From the NCBI GenBank assembly GCA_041940425.1, contig JBGTSF010000018.1, positions 3,619 through 67,618 of the forward strand: DNA of 64,000 nucleotides, given 5' to 3'. The notes under the pieces were generated by a model, which was not told where the DNA came from, ran no database searches, and was given only the letters and a program-made list of their open reading frames with translations. This DNA is from DATHTS01 sp041940425 (GTDB lineage Bacteria; Acidobacteriota; Blastocatellia; Pyrinomonadales; Pyrinomonadaceae). Shown here piece after piece: positions 7,594 through 15,783 of this stretch. Numbering within the stretch: position 1 is the first letter of the stretch; the number at the start of each line of letters is the position of its first letter. The position numbers were made by a program, and so were the translations under genes.

Positions 7594-9162
7594 ATGAAAA
7601 CGCAAACCATCGCCGCCATAGACATCGGCTCGAATTCTCTGAAACTCGTCATCGTCGAAGCCGCCGCCAGCGATTCCTTTACGGTCGTCGCGCAGGAACG
7701 CGAGCGCGTCCGGCTCGGACATAACACTCTGAAAACTCACCATTTATCCCGCGAAGCGATTGGGCTTTCGGCGGACGCGCTGAACAAATTCCGCTCGATT
7801 GCCGAAAACCGCGAAGCCGATACGATTCTCGCCGTCGCTACGGCTTCCGTCCGTGAAGCCGAAAACGCGCAGGAATTTGTCAGCGAGATGAAGCGGCGGG
7901 CGGGCGTTCACGTCGAGGTTCTCTCGTCGCTCGAAGAAGCGCGTTTGATCGGCATCGCGGTTGCTCAATTTTTCGGCGCGGACGATTCGACGCTTTTAAA
8001 TATAGACATCGGCGGCGGCTCGACCGAACTTTCGCTGATGAAAAGCGGCTCGCCCGAAAAACTTTTTTCGATGAAACTCGGCGCGGTCGGTCTGACGGAA
8101 AAATATATCTTTAATGATCCGCCAAAATCGAAAGAGATAAAAAATCTTCGCGCCGAAATCGCGCTCGCGCTGGAACAGCCGAAACGAAAAATAAAAAACG
8201 ATTCGTGGTCTCTTTCGACCGGAACGTCCGGTACGATCAATACGCTCGGTTTTTTGCTCGGTTACGAAAACGCGAACGGTTCCGAATTTAAACCGCAGGT
8301 GCAGTTAAAAAAGCTGAGTTTGCTTAATAAGAAACTCGTGGAAATGACAGTCGAACAGCGCACGCAACTTCCGAACATCAGCCCGCAGCGCGCCGAAGTC
8401 ATCGTGGCGGGCGGTCAGATTCTCGAAGGCGTGATGCGGGCTTTGGAAATCGAAACTCTCCAGCCGTGCGGCTATGCCCTGCGCGAAGGCGTTATTATTG
8501 ACTATATGCGCGAAATCGAAGCCGAATCTCTGCCGCCCGTGCCGGACGTTGAAGACATCCGCCTGCGCGACGTTTTCGCCATCGGCAGACGCTACGGTTA
8601 CGAAGAAAATCACGCGCTCCAGGTCGCCGCGCTCGCCGAAAAAATATTTGACCAGCTCGCGCCGGTTTATAACTTGAAAAGACACTGGCGGACGCTTCTT
8701 TCCGCCGCCGCGCTCCTGCACGATGTCGGCTATCACATCTCGCATGAAGCGCATCACAAGCATTCGCTTTATCTGATAAAACATTCGGAAATGACCGGAT
8801 TTTCCGAATCCGAAAAACTGATGATCGCCAATATCGCCCGCTATCACCGCAAGGCTCTGCCGAAGGAAAAACACACGGACTACACAAATCTCGACGAGAA
8901 AAACCGCAAGATCGTCGCGCGCCTCGGTGCTATCTTGCGCTTGGCGGACGCGCTCGACCGCGGTTATGAAAACAACATCGAAAATCTGAAAATAAGGCGC
9001 GGCAAACACAAAACGGTTCTGCTCGAACTCACCGGCGACAAAAATTCTCAAGCCGAGATGCTCGCCGTCGAAGAGAAAAAGGATTTATTCGAAAACGCTT
9101 TTGAATGCAAATTGAAAGTGATTCTAAATACGAAACCGACGGCGAAAGCAATCGGCAAGTGA
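7594..9162 (+). CDS. ppx: Ppx/GppA-family phosphatase (exopolyphosphatase type)
   Basis: Actin-fold phosphatase acting on inorganic polyphosphate and/or pppGpp. Seen: N-terminal nucleotide-binding segment AAIDIGSNSLKLVIVE, the second phosphate loop LLNIDIGGGSTELSLM, a GTSGTINTLG segment, and a C-terminal HD-type domain with LLSAAALLHDVGYHIS and EAHHKHSLYLI. 522 residues and this two-part layout match the long Ppx form. The mscL gene follows within 75 bases on the same strand. Whether polyphosphate or alarmone is the main substrate cannot be told. Confidence 0.9.
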   Translation: MKTQTIAAIDIGSNSLKLVIVEAAASDSFTVVAQERERVRLGHNTLKTHHLSREAIGLSADALNKFRSIAENREADTILAVATASVREAENAQEFVSEMKRRAGVHVEVLSSLEEARLIGIAVAQFFGADDSTLLNIDIGGGSTELSLMKSGSPEKLFSMKLGAVGLTEKYIFNDPPKSKEIKNLRAEIALALEQPKRKIKNDSWSLSTGTSGTINTLGFLLGYENANGSEFKPQVQLKKLSLLNKKLVEMTVEQRTQLPNISPQRAEVIVAGGQILEGVMRALEIETLQPCGYALREGVIIDYMREIEAESLPPVPDVEDIRLRDVFAIGRRYGYEENHALQVAALAEKIFDQLAPVYNLKRHWRTLLSAAALLHDVGYHISHEAHHKHSLYLIKHSEMTGFSESEKLMIANIARYHRKALPKEKHTDYTNLDEKNRKIVARLGAILRLADALDRGYENNIENLKIRRGKHKTVLLELTGDKNSQAEMLAVEEKKDLFENAFECKLKVILNTKPTAKAIGK

Positions 9163-9237
9163 TTGTTGACCGGAAACGGAAATCGGATTAAATTCTTTCC
9201 AACCCTGAATCAAAAAAATAATCTGGAGGAAAATTTT

Positions 9238-9672
9238 ATGTTGAAAGACTTCAAAGCGTTCATTTCGCGCGGAAATATGCTCGATCTGGCAATCGGCGTG
9301 ATTATCGGCGCGGCGTTCGGCAAGATCGTAACGACGCTCGTCGAAGGCATTATTATGCCGCCGATCGGTTATATTACGAGCGGACTGGATTTCAGCAAAT
9401 TGTATTACGACCTGAGCGGCAGATTTAACGATCTGCAGGACCCGAAAGCGATTGACGAAGCGATCAAAAGCGGCGCGCCGCTCATCAAATACGGGCAGTT
9501 TATCACCGACGTAATTCAGTTTCTGATCGTCGCCGTCGTCGTTTTCCTGCTCGCGCGCTGGGCATTAAAGGTTTTCAGCACGCTCGAACCGCCGCCGTCG
9601 CCGCCGACCGGCGAAGAAGTTCTTTTGACGGAAATCCGCGATATTTTGAAAGATAAACCGAACGCGGCGTAA
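9238..9672 (+). CDS. mscL: large-conductance mechanosensitive channel
   Basis: Pentameric inner-membrane tension valve that releases solutes during osmotic downshock. Seen: the N-terminal amphipathic helix FKAFISRGNMLDLAIGVIIG, TM1 (about residues 14-40, with the family signature GNMLDLAIGVIIGAAFGKIV), a periplasmic loop, TM2 (about 88-108, ITDVIQFLIVAVVVFLLARW) and a C-terminal helix bundle (EEVLLTEIRDIL). 144 residues is typical. The start is set by GGAGGA eight bases before ATG 9238; the frame is open further upstream but without a ribosome site. Array 2 and a strong terminator follow. Confidence 0.95.
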   Translation: MLKDFKAFISRGNMLDLAIGVIIGAAFGKIVTTLVEGIIMPPIGYITSGLDFSKLYYDLSGRFNDLQDPKAIDEAIKSGAPLIKYGQFITDVIQFLIVAVVVFLLARWALKVFSTLEPPPSPPTGEEVLLTEIRDILKDKPNAA

Positions 9673-9678
9673 AAACTT

Positions 9679-9849
9679 CGACGGAAAATCATTTCCTTTC
9701 GATGGAAAATCATTTCAGACCGACGGAAAATCATTTCCTTTCGATGGAAAATCGTTTCCGATGGATGGAAAATGAAAAAAGATGGAAAGGAAATCATTTT
9801 CTTTCGATGGAAAATGATTTCCTTTGACGGAAAATCGTTTTCCGTTGAC
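9679..9849. repeat. 21-bp-period palindrome array 2
   Basis: Eight units with the GGAAAA block at 9683, 9704, 9725, 9746, 9767, 9788 (one base altered), 9809 and 9829: steps of 21 except a last step of 20. Each unit can pair GGAAA with TTTCC around ATCA/ATCG (GGAAAATCATTTCC), with spacers such as tttcgat. It lies between the 3' ends of two convergent genes. Frames across it encode 7-residue repeats on both strands, but none has a start signal. Confidence 0.85.
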
Positions 9850-9870
9850 CAAAAACCGGAATTTGCCGAC

Positions 9871-9928
9871 AAAAAGAGCAGTCCGCCAAAGAAAAATGCT
9901 GTTTTGGCGGACTGCTCTTTTTTTGAGT
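9871..9928. terminator. bidirectional terminator between mscL and the small minus-strand gene
   Basis: A perfect 20-bp stem: AAAAAGAGCAGTCCGCCAAA (9871-9890) pairs with 9903-9922, loop of 12 bases, with A/T runs on both sides so it can end transcription from either strand. Confidence 0.92.
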
Positions 9929-9936
9929 TTCAAACC

Positions 9937-10164
9937 TTACGCGGCGGTTTCAAAAAGCGCGAGTATCTGTTTGCCTTCCTGCGAACGCGGGTTGATCGTG
10001 CGGAGATGTTTCTGTCCCTGCATTTCCCAGATCGCCGTTACCGAGCCGTCTTTTTCGACCGCGTGATACGAGATGTCTTCGGGGTTTGATGTTTGTGTTT
10101 CGGTCGCGGCATCGGTCGTTTCAACCGTTTCCTCAGCCGCCGCCGTTGCTTCATTTTCAGCCAT
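9937..10164 (-). CDS. small conserved-looking protein, unknown function
   Basis: 75 residues: an acidic Glu/Ala/Thr-rich first 30 residues, then a compact segment ISYHAVEKDGSVTAIWEMQGQKHLRTINPRSQEGKQILALF that looks like a small folded beta-rich unit. I do not recognise a family. It is a real gene: TAGGAG is well placed before the ATG, a strong bidirectional terminator follows, and codon use matches neighbours. No signal peptide. Confidence 0.65.
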   Translation of the reverse strand: MAENEATAAAEETVETTDAATETQTSNPEDISYHAVEKDGSVTAIWEMQGQKHLRTINPRSQEGKQILALFETAA

Positions 10165-10296
10165 TATAATTAAATTCTCCTAAATTCTATTTTTATAAAT
10201 TATTTTTTATAACAAAAGATTTTGACACAACGGGTAAAGTTTTGTCGAGTTTCGCGCGAAAATTAAAGCAATTTTCAGATGGAAGTTGTACGAATT

Positions 10297-10366
10297 CGGA
10301 ATAAGTGAGAAGTAATATGTGAAAGGTTAGCTCTTACTTTTCACATATCACTTCTCACTTATTCCG
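10297..10366. repeat. inverted short-period repeat (AGTGAGAAGT type)
   Basis: Two arms of about 28 bases (10297-10325 and 10338-10366; cggaataagtgagaagt and its complement) with one G-U mismatch and a 12-base loop. It sits between two minus-strand genes, downstream of the sigma54 activator. No T run follows, so a terminator role is uncertain. Confidence 0.75.
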
Positions 10367-10392
10367 GTATTATAATCCTTTTAAGCCTTGCT

Positions 10393-12513
10393 CTATTTAT
10401 CGCTTGAATCGTATTGCTCCAATTTTCTGTAAAGCGTTTTTCTGCCGATATTCAAAAGCCGCGAGGCGCGGGATTTGTCGCCGTCGGTGTAATCGAGCGT
10501 CGCTTCGATGACCTGTTTTTCAATTTCGTCCATCGCCGAAGGAAGCTCGATCTCCAAGCCGACCGAACGACCTTCGCTCGCCGCGCGAAGCCGTTCCTGT
10601 TTCGCCTGCGCTTGAAATTCAAACGCTTTTCGACTAATCGCTTCGGGCAGATCGTCGAGTTCGATCTGCCGACCGGAAGCGATAATGACGGCGCGTTCGA
10701 TGGCGTTTTCGAGTTCGCGGACATTTCCCATCCAATCGTAATTGACCAGCGCGCGCAGAGCTTCTTTGGAAATGCCTGAAACAAAGCGTCCGGTCTTTTC
10801 CTTGTAAAGTTCGAGAAAATGAAAAACGAGCAGGTGTATGTCTTCGGCGCGATCACGAAGCGGCGGCAGGTGAATCGGAAAAACCGACAGCCGATAAAAA
10901 AGATCGCGGCGGAATCTTCCTTCTTCGACCGCTTTTTCGAGATCAACATTCGACGCGGCGATGACGCGGACATCGGTTTTGACGACTTCTTTTCCGCCGA
11001 TGCGCGTAAATTCGCCATCCTGCAAAACACGCAAAAGTTTGACCTGCGCTGACAAAGGCATCTCACCGATCTCGTCTAAAAAAAGCGTTCCGCCATGAGC
11101 TTCCTCGAAGCGTCCCTGACGGCGCGAATGCGCGTCGGTAAACGCGCCTTTTTCGTGTCCGAACAGTTCCGATTCGAGCAAAGTTTCGGGAATCGCGCCG
11201 CAGTTTATTTTGATATAGGCTTGATTTTCGCGCCCCGAATTGTAATGGATCAGATCCGCGAGAAGTTCTTTGCCCGTTCCGGATTCGCCGGAAATCAGGA
11301 CGGTCGTGTTCGTATCGGCGACGTTCAGAGCTAATTCTATTGACCGTCTTAAATTCGGTGCCTGCCCGATGATTTGACTTTGATTTTTTTCTAAAAGCTG
11401 GGTTTTCAGGCGCATCACTTCCGCGCTCAATTGATCGCGTTCCAACGCCGTTCCGATCTGGTCGGCGATACCTTCGGCAAGCGCGACTTCGTGATCGTCG
11501 AAAAGATTTTCGCTTTCCTTTCCCCAGACAAAACCCAAAAGTCCGAACGCCTGACCGCCGACTCTGACGGGCGCGACCAGTGCGGCTTTTCCGCCGAGTT
11601 TGCGGTTGAATATCTGGCGGAAAAGAAACGGCAGTTGTTTATCGAAAAGCCGCATCGTTTTACCTTCTTTCAAAAGATCGCCGATTGCCGGAAACGGCGC
11701 GATGTCGAGCGATTTGCCATAGCTGTCAATCCATTTGAGAAGCGTGTGCGGCTTTCCATTTTTAGCGATCTTGAGCGAAGCTAGCGAGATTTTTTTTCCG
11801 CTCTCATCTATCACGCCGAGCGCACCGTAATCCGCGCCGACCAGATCAATCGCGCGTTCCAACACGCGTGACGAAACTTCCTGAAAATCCGAATGCGAAT
11901 TTAAAGTATTGGCAATTTCCAGAAGCGCGTTCGTCCGCCGCGTTTCTTCTTCCTGCGCGACGTAGAGCCGCGTGTATTGATAGCCGATAGCGAGCTGGCG
12001 GGCGATGGATTCGAGAAACGAAACCTCTTCGTCGTGCCATTCGCGCGGCTCGGTCGTGTCATGCAATCCCAAAAGTCCGAGAACTTTCCCGTTGAGCATG
12101 ATCGGCACGACGAGCAGCGAGCGCGTTTCCAAAACTTTCGCCAGAAACTTAACGTTCTTATCTTTTACTTTCGAAGTGTCGTTGACGCGGATCGGTTTGG
12201 TCAGGTCAATTTTCTCGGAAAGCTTTTTCGCATCAATCGGAATCGCCGTGCCGACGCTCGACGGAACTTTTTCGTTTTTCCGCCATTCGTGGCTGATGCG
12301 GAGTTCGTTCGAGTCGGATAATTGAAGAAGATCACAGCGGTCGGCGTGCATCATCCGACCGATCTCGGAAACGACGACGCGCAGAAATTTTTCGAGTTCG
12401 ATGCTTGCCGGGAGATCGCGGGCGAGGCGTTCGATGATCGCTTCGCGCGCTTCGTGCATTTTTATCTTGCGTTCGAGCGAAAAGGCGGGCGCACTGTCGA
12501 GTTCGATCTTCAT
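10393..12513 (-). CDS. sigma54-dependent activator with two GAF domains
   Basis: Enhancer-binding protein for sigma54 promoters. Domains: GAF 1 (about residues 30-175), GAF 2 (205-355), AAA+ ATPase (380-610) with Walker A GESGTGKE (409-416) and Walker B region GGTLFLDEIGEMPL, and a C-terminal Fis-type helix-turn-helix (SRASRLLNIGRKTLYRKLEQY). The sigma54-contact loop reads GAFTDA (456-461) rather than GAFTGA. There is no receiver domain, so control is probably by small ligands or redox state sensed by the GAF domains, not phosphorylation. ATG at 12513 precedes ELDSAPAFSLERK. It is transcribed alone; targets unknown. Confidence 0.92.
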   Translation of the reverse strand: MKIELDSAPAFSLERKIKMHEAREAIIERLARDLPASIELEKFLRVVVSEIGRMMHADRCDLLQLSDSNELRISHEWRKNEKVPSSVGTAIPIDAKKLSEKIDLTKPIRVNDTSKVKDKNVKFLAKVLETRSLLVVPIMLNGKVLGLLGLHDTTEPREWHDEEVSFLESIARQLAIGYQYTRLYVAQEEETRRTNALLEIANTLNSHSDFQEVSSRVLERAIDLVGADYGALGVIDESGKKISLASLKIAKNGKPHTLLKWIDSYGKSLDIAPFPAIGDLLKEGKTMRLFDKQLPFLFRQIFNRKLGGKAALVAPVRVGGQAFGLLGFVWGKESENLFDDHEVALAEGIADQIGTALERDQLSAEVMRLKTQLLEKNQSQIIGQAPNLRRSIELALNVADTNTTVLISGESGTGKELLADLIHYNSGRENQAYIKINCGAIPETLLESELFGHEKGAFTDAHSRRQGRFEEAHGGTLFLDEIGEMPLSAQVKLLRVLQDGEFTRIGGKEVVKTDVRVIAASNVDLEKAVEEGRFRRDLFYRLSVFPIHLPPLRDRAEDIHLLVFHFLELYKEKTGRFVSGISKEALRALVNYDWMGNVRELENAIERAVIIASGRQIELDDLPEAISRKAFEFQAQAKQERLRAASEGRSVGLEIELPSAMDEIEKQVIEATLDYTDGDKSRASRLLNIGRKTLYRKLEQYDSSDK

Positions 12514-12518
12514 AACTG

Positions 12519-12623
12519 TTAGTCCTTTGTCATTAGTCCTTTGTCCTTAGTTGGTTAAGTGAAAATCTGCAACTCAAATTAAACTCAATCGGCAAAGGAC
12601 AAAGGACAAAGGACTAATGACAA
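12519..12623. repeat. inverted heptamer-type repeat (AAAGGAC)n
   Basis: Left arm ttagtcctttgtcattag... (12519-12550) and right arm ggcaaaggacaaaggacaaa... (12591-12623) are near-complementary and built of repeated 7-8-base words. It occupies the gap just upstream of the sigma54 activator start. Confidence 0.75.
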
Positions 12624-12699
12624 ATTACATTTTCGCTCTGTGAAAATTAATGTCAAGTTGACACAGACAAAAATTTAGGTGTGTTTTTTGGAAACACAC

Positions 12700-13602
12700 C
12701 TATTGTTTCGGAGATTTAGATTCTTTCGGCGGTTTCGCTTCTTTGTTTTCTTTCGGTTCGCTCGATTCACCGGAGACTTCCGTTTCTTTCGGACTTCTCG
12801 AACTTCTCGAATCTCTCGTTTCTTCGGGAGCGGTTCGCGTTTTTATCATATTCGCGCCGAAATCAACCCGTTTTTTTCCGGCTTCCGCTTGTTTGAGCAT
12901 TTCTTCGGCGCGGAGATTCATCTCGTCTATTTCGAGAGCTTTTTTCAGAGCGCGGATCGCCAGGTCGTATTCGGCGAGTTTCATCAAAATCATCCCGTAT
13001 TCGGTCTGATATTCGCCGTTTTCGGGCTGGAGTTTGACGGCGGCTTGCAGGGCTTTCTGCGCCTCGCGGTCATCGTCGAGTTTATTGTAAGCGCGTCCGA
13101 GATTGTAAAAGGCGGCGGCGTCTTTCGGATTTTCGGCGGTGATCTTTTTGTAAAGCTTGACGGCGTTTTCAAAGGCGACCTGCGAATTCGTTTTCTTTTC
13201 CTCGTCTTTCTTTTTGCCTTTTTTCGGCGCGGGTTCGTCCTCTTCGCCGGGCAGTTTGTCGTCGCTCGCTTCTTCCGCCTGTTCGACCAGAGCGTAGGCA
13301 ATGCCGAGCTGGAAATGCGCTTCTGCCAGATCAGGATTCAGTTCGACGGCTTGCTTGTAGGCTTCGACCGCTTTTTCGTAAAGGCTCGCGTCAAGATATT
13401 TGTTTCCTTCCGCAAGGGCAACTGCCGCATCCGTAAAGACCGGAACAGGTTCGTTTGCGGAAACGGTCGGGGAAGTATCATTTGCCGCCGTAGTTTCGGC
13501 GGAATTTGTATTTGAATTGACGTTTTCGGCTTCACTACTGCCGCAAGCCGAAAAAAGCGTCAGCGAAAGCGCGAAAACCGTAATTAAAAGAAAATAACGC
13601 AT
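12700..13602 (-). CDS. TPR lipoprotein
   Basis: Secreted lipoprotein: signal MRYFLLITVFALSLTLFSAC with lipobox LFSAC (Cys20), an Asn/Thr-rich linker, then tetratricopeptide repeats from about residue 60 to 230 (for example ALAEGNKYLDASLYEKAVEAY, LAEAHFQLGIAYALVEQ, DAAAFYNLGRAYNKLDD, IRALKKALEIDEMNLRAEEM) interrupted by a charged insert near 115-140, and a Lys/Glu/Pro/Ser-rich tail. TPRs imply a protein-binding scaffold in the periplasm or on a membrane face; the partner is unknown. Confidence 0.82.
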   Translation of the reverse strand: MRYFLLITVFALSLTLFSACGSSEAENVNSNTNSAETTAANDTSPTVSANEPVPVFTDAAVALAEGNKYLDASLYEKAVEAYKQAVELNPDLAEAHFQLGIAYALVEQAEEASDDKLPGEEDEPAPKKGKKKDEEKKTNSQVAFENAVKLYKKITAENPKDAAAFYNLGRAYNKLDDDREAQKALQAAVKLQPENGEYQTEYGMILMKLAEYDLAIRALKKALEIDEMNLRAEEMLKQAEAGKKRVDFGANMIKTRTAPEETRDSRSSRSPKETEVSGESSEPKENKEAKPPKESKSPKQ

Positions 13603-13662
13603 AAAATTTAACAGAAGATTTTTATATGAAAATTTCGACGTAAGAAGTTGCTTGCAAATTTT

Positions 13663-14010
13663 CTAACCCGGCGGAAAGACGAATTGCCGACCGCCGAGAA
13701 GATGAACGTGGAGATGAAAAACCGTCTGCCCGCCGTCCGCGTTCGTATTGATCACGACGCGGTAACCGTCTTCGGCAAAACCCTTGTCGCGGGCGATTCC
13801 GCCGGCGGTCAAAAGCAGATGTCCGAGCGTTTCTTTGTGTGCATTTTCGGCTTTGTCGAGCGACGCGAGATGCTCGCGCGGAATGATCAAAACGTGCGTC
13901 GGGGCTTGCGGGCTGATGTCGTTAAAGGCGATGCAGACGTCGTCTTCATAAACTTTTTCGGACGGAATCGCGCCCGCAATAATTTTGCAGAAAAGACAAT
14001 CTTCATTCAT
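13663..14010 (-). CDS. hinT: HIT-family (HinT-like) nucleotide-binding hydrolase
   Basis: 115-residue histidine-triad protein. Seen: N-terminal zinc-type CLFCKIIAGAIPSEKVYEDD, the ISPQAPTHVLIIPREHLASL segment and the triad HLHVHLLGG near the C-terminus with the catalytic central His. HinT enzymes hydrolyse aminoacyl- and lipid-adenylates and AMP-lysine type phosphoramidates. The length and C-terminus are normal. A 260-base nested palindrome region precedes the start. Confidence 0.93.
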   Translation of the reverse strand: MNEDCLFCKIIAGAIPSEKVYEDDVCIAFNDISPQAPTHVLIIPREHLASLDKAENAHKETLGHLLLTAGGIARDKGFAEDGYRVVINTNADGGQTVFHLHVHLLGGRQFVFPPG

Positions 14011-14082
14011 AGAATGATTTATTTAACCACAACTGCAAAATAAAAGAAAAGCGCGGGAGAATTTTCGAAGCAAATTGAGATT

Positions 14083-14343
14083 GGTTTTTATAAAACTTTT
14101 TTTATAAATAATAAACTCCTTAATTGTCGCGTTAGCGACTAACCGAATTTAGCCGTGTAATTTATTACACGGTCAAGATTTGATTGATATTTGTGTCGCG
14201 TCAGCGACAATTGAAAAAGATTTTAATCAATTGTCGCTGACGCGACATAAAAAACTTTTCCTTTCCGCACCGTGCAATAAATTGCACGGCTAAAATCAAA
14301 TAATCGCTACGCGATATTTAAGGAAACATTTTTATAAAAAACC
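14083..14343. repeat. nested-palindrome element A
   Basis: Outer arms GGTTTTTATAAAA (14083-14095) and TTTTATAAAAAACC (14330-14343), then TCCTTAA/TTAAGGA (14117-14123, 14318-14324). Inside are small palindromes: gtcgcgttagcgac (14126), ccgtgtaatttattacacgg (14153-14172), gtcgcgtcagcgac (14195) with its complement (14233), ccgtgcaataaattgcacgg (14270-14289) and atcgctacgcgat (14303-14315). The same modules recur in element B at 61.8 kb. It fills the gap between hinT and murA; no gene is inside. Confidence 0.85.
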
Positions 14344-14369
14344 TGTCGGGGTTTATTTTGTCATTTGCT

Positions 14370-15671
14370 TTATATCGCAGTTTCTTCGGCTTTTAGTTTC
14401 ACGTCGCCGGAAACTCTTTCGATATTTGCGCCGACCGCATTGAGCTTGCGGACGATCGTTTCATAACCTCGGTCAATGTGATAAACGCGGTCAATCAAAG
14501 TTTCGCCCGAAGCGCACAGTCCGGCGAGAACGAGCGACGCCGACGCGCGAAGATCGGACGCGAGAACCGGCGCGCCCGTCAGCGCGGTTTTCCCTTTGAC
14601 AAGTGCTTGATTTCCCTGAACATGAATATCCGCGCCCATCCGCAAAAGCTCGGAAACATGCATAAAACGATTCTCGAAAATCGTTTCCGTTACGGTCGAA
14701 ACGCCCTCGGCTTGCGTCATCAGAGTCATATACTGCGCCTGCATATCGGTCGGAAAAGCCGGATGCGGCTCGGTCGTTACGTCTTTCGATTTCAGACCGC
14801 CCGCGCTTCTTTTTACTTTTAAAGTCGTTTCATCCGTCTGTTCGATCTCGACTCCGGCTTCCGAGAGTTTTTCAATCACGGCGGTCAGATGTTCCGGCTG
14901 GCAGTTCCTTATTTCGAGTTCGCCGCCCGTGATCGCCGCCGCGACGATAAACGTGCCGGTTTCGATCCGGTCGGGAATGATCGAATGATCCGCGCCGCCG
15001 AGCGCGTCAACGCCTTCGATCTCCATTGTTTCAGTCCCCGCGCCCGAAATTTTCGCGCCCATTTTGTTGAGAAGCTCGGCAAGGTCTTCGATCTCCGGCT
15101 CACGCGCGGCGTTATGAATAACGGTTTTTCCTTTCGCCAAGACTGCCGCCATCATCACGTTTTCCGTTCCCGTGACGGTAACGACATCGAATTTTATATT
15201 CGCTCCGATTAGTCCGCCTTCAGGCGCGCGCGCTACGACATTTCCGGCTTCGAGCGAAACAACCGCGCCAAGCTGTTCAAAAGCTTTCAGATGCAGATCA
15301 ATCGGTCGCGTCCCGATCGCGCATCCGCCGGGAAGCGAGACTTTCGCCTGTCCGAACCGACCGAGAAGCGGTCCGAGCGCAAGGACGGAAGCCCGCATCG
15401 TTTTGACAAGTTCATAGGGCGCTTCGAAAGTTTGAATATTCTGCGCCATGAATTTCTGCGTGTTGAGTTCGGGCGTTAAAACCGTCGCCCCCAAATCTTC
15501 GAGCAGACGGCGCTGGGTGATCAAATCCTTGACATACGGCACGTTGCGAAGCGTAACGAGTTCTCCGGTCAAAAGCGTCGCCGCCAGACACGGCAGAGCG
15601 GAATTTTTCGCGCCGCTGATCCTGATCGTTCCCCGAAGCGGTTTTCCGCCTCTGATTAAAAATTTATCCAT
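14370..15671 (-). CDS. murA: UDP-N-acetylglucosamine 1-carboxyvinyltransferase
   Basis: Adds enolpyruvate to UDP-GlcNAc, the first committed step of peptidoglycan synthesis, in the cytoplasm. Seen: KFLIRGGKPLRGTIRISGAKN with substrate-binding Lys22-Asn23, the active-site loop LPGGCAIGTRPIDLHL with catalytic Cys117 (the residue attacked by fosfomycin), YMTLMTQAEG and the C-terminal HIDRGYETIVRKL. 433 residues is standard. An intact Cys predicts fosfomycin sensitivity at the target level. It is divergent from selB, with about 110 bases between them, and is probably monocistronic. Confidence 0.96.
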   Translation of the reverse strand: MDKFLIRGGKPLRGTIRISGAKNSALPCLAATLLTGELVTLRNVPYVKDLITQRRLLEDLGATVLTPELNTQKFMAQNIQTFEAPYELVKTMRASVLALGPLLGRFGQAKVSLPGGCAIGTRPIDLHLKAFEQLGAVVSLEAGNVVARAPEGGLIGANIKFDVVTVTGTENVMMAAVLAKGKTVIHNAAREPEIEDLAELLNKMGAKISGAGTETMEIEGVDALGGADHSIIPDRIETGTFIVAAAITGGELEIRNCQPEHLTAVIEKLSEAGVEIEQTDETTLKVKRSAGGLKSKDVTTEPHPAFPTDMQAQYMTLMTQAEGVSTVTETIFENRFMHVSELLRMGADIHVQGNQALVKGKTALTGAPVLASDLRASASLVLAGLCASGETLIDRVYHIDRGYETIVRKLNAVGANIERVSGDVKLKAEETAI

Positions 15672-15783
15672 AAGCGATTTTAAAAGGTTAAGTTTTTTTT
15701 ATAGATGCAAGTAGAAAATCTTATCACGAGTTTTTCAAAGATGAAACTTTGCCGAAAAGCAAAATCAATCTAAGATAAAAAAT

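Noticed and set aside
8305..9051. Long minus-strand frame within ppx, and similar ones opposite the M61 gene and the TolB/TPR gene
   Set aside because: They are shadows of strong genes: Arg/Phe/Val-rich, no family match, no ribosome site.
15672..15783. tRNA-Sec gene beside selB
   Set aside because: The gap is too short for its long arms after the promoters, and no acceptor or T-arm pairing was found; no tRNA gene was recognised elsewhere in the window.
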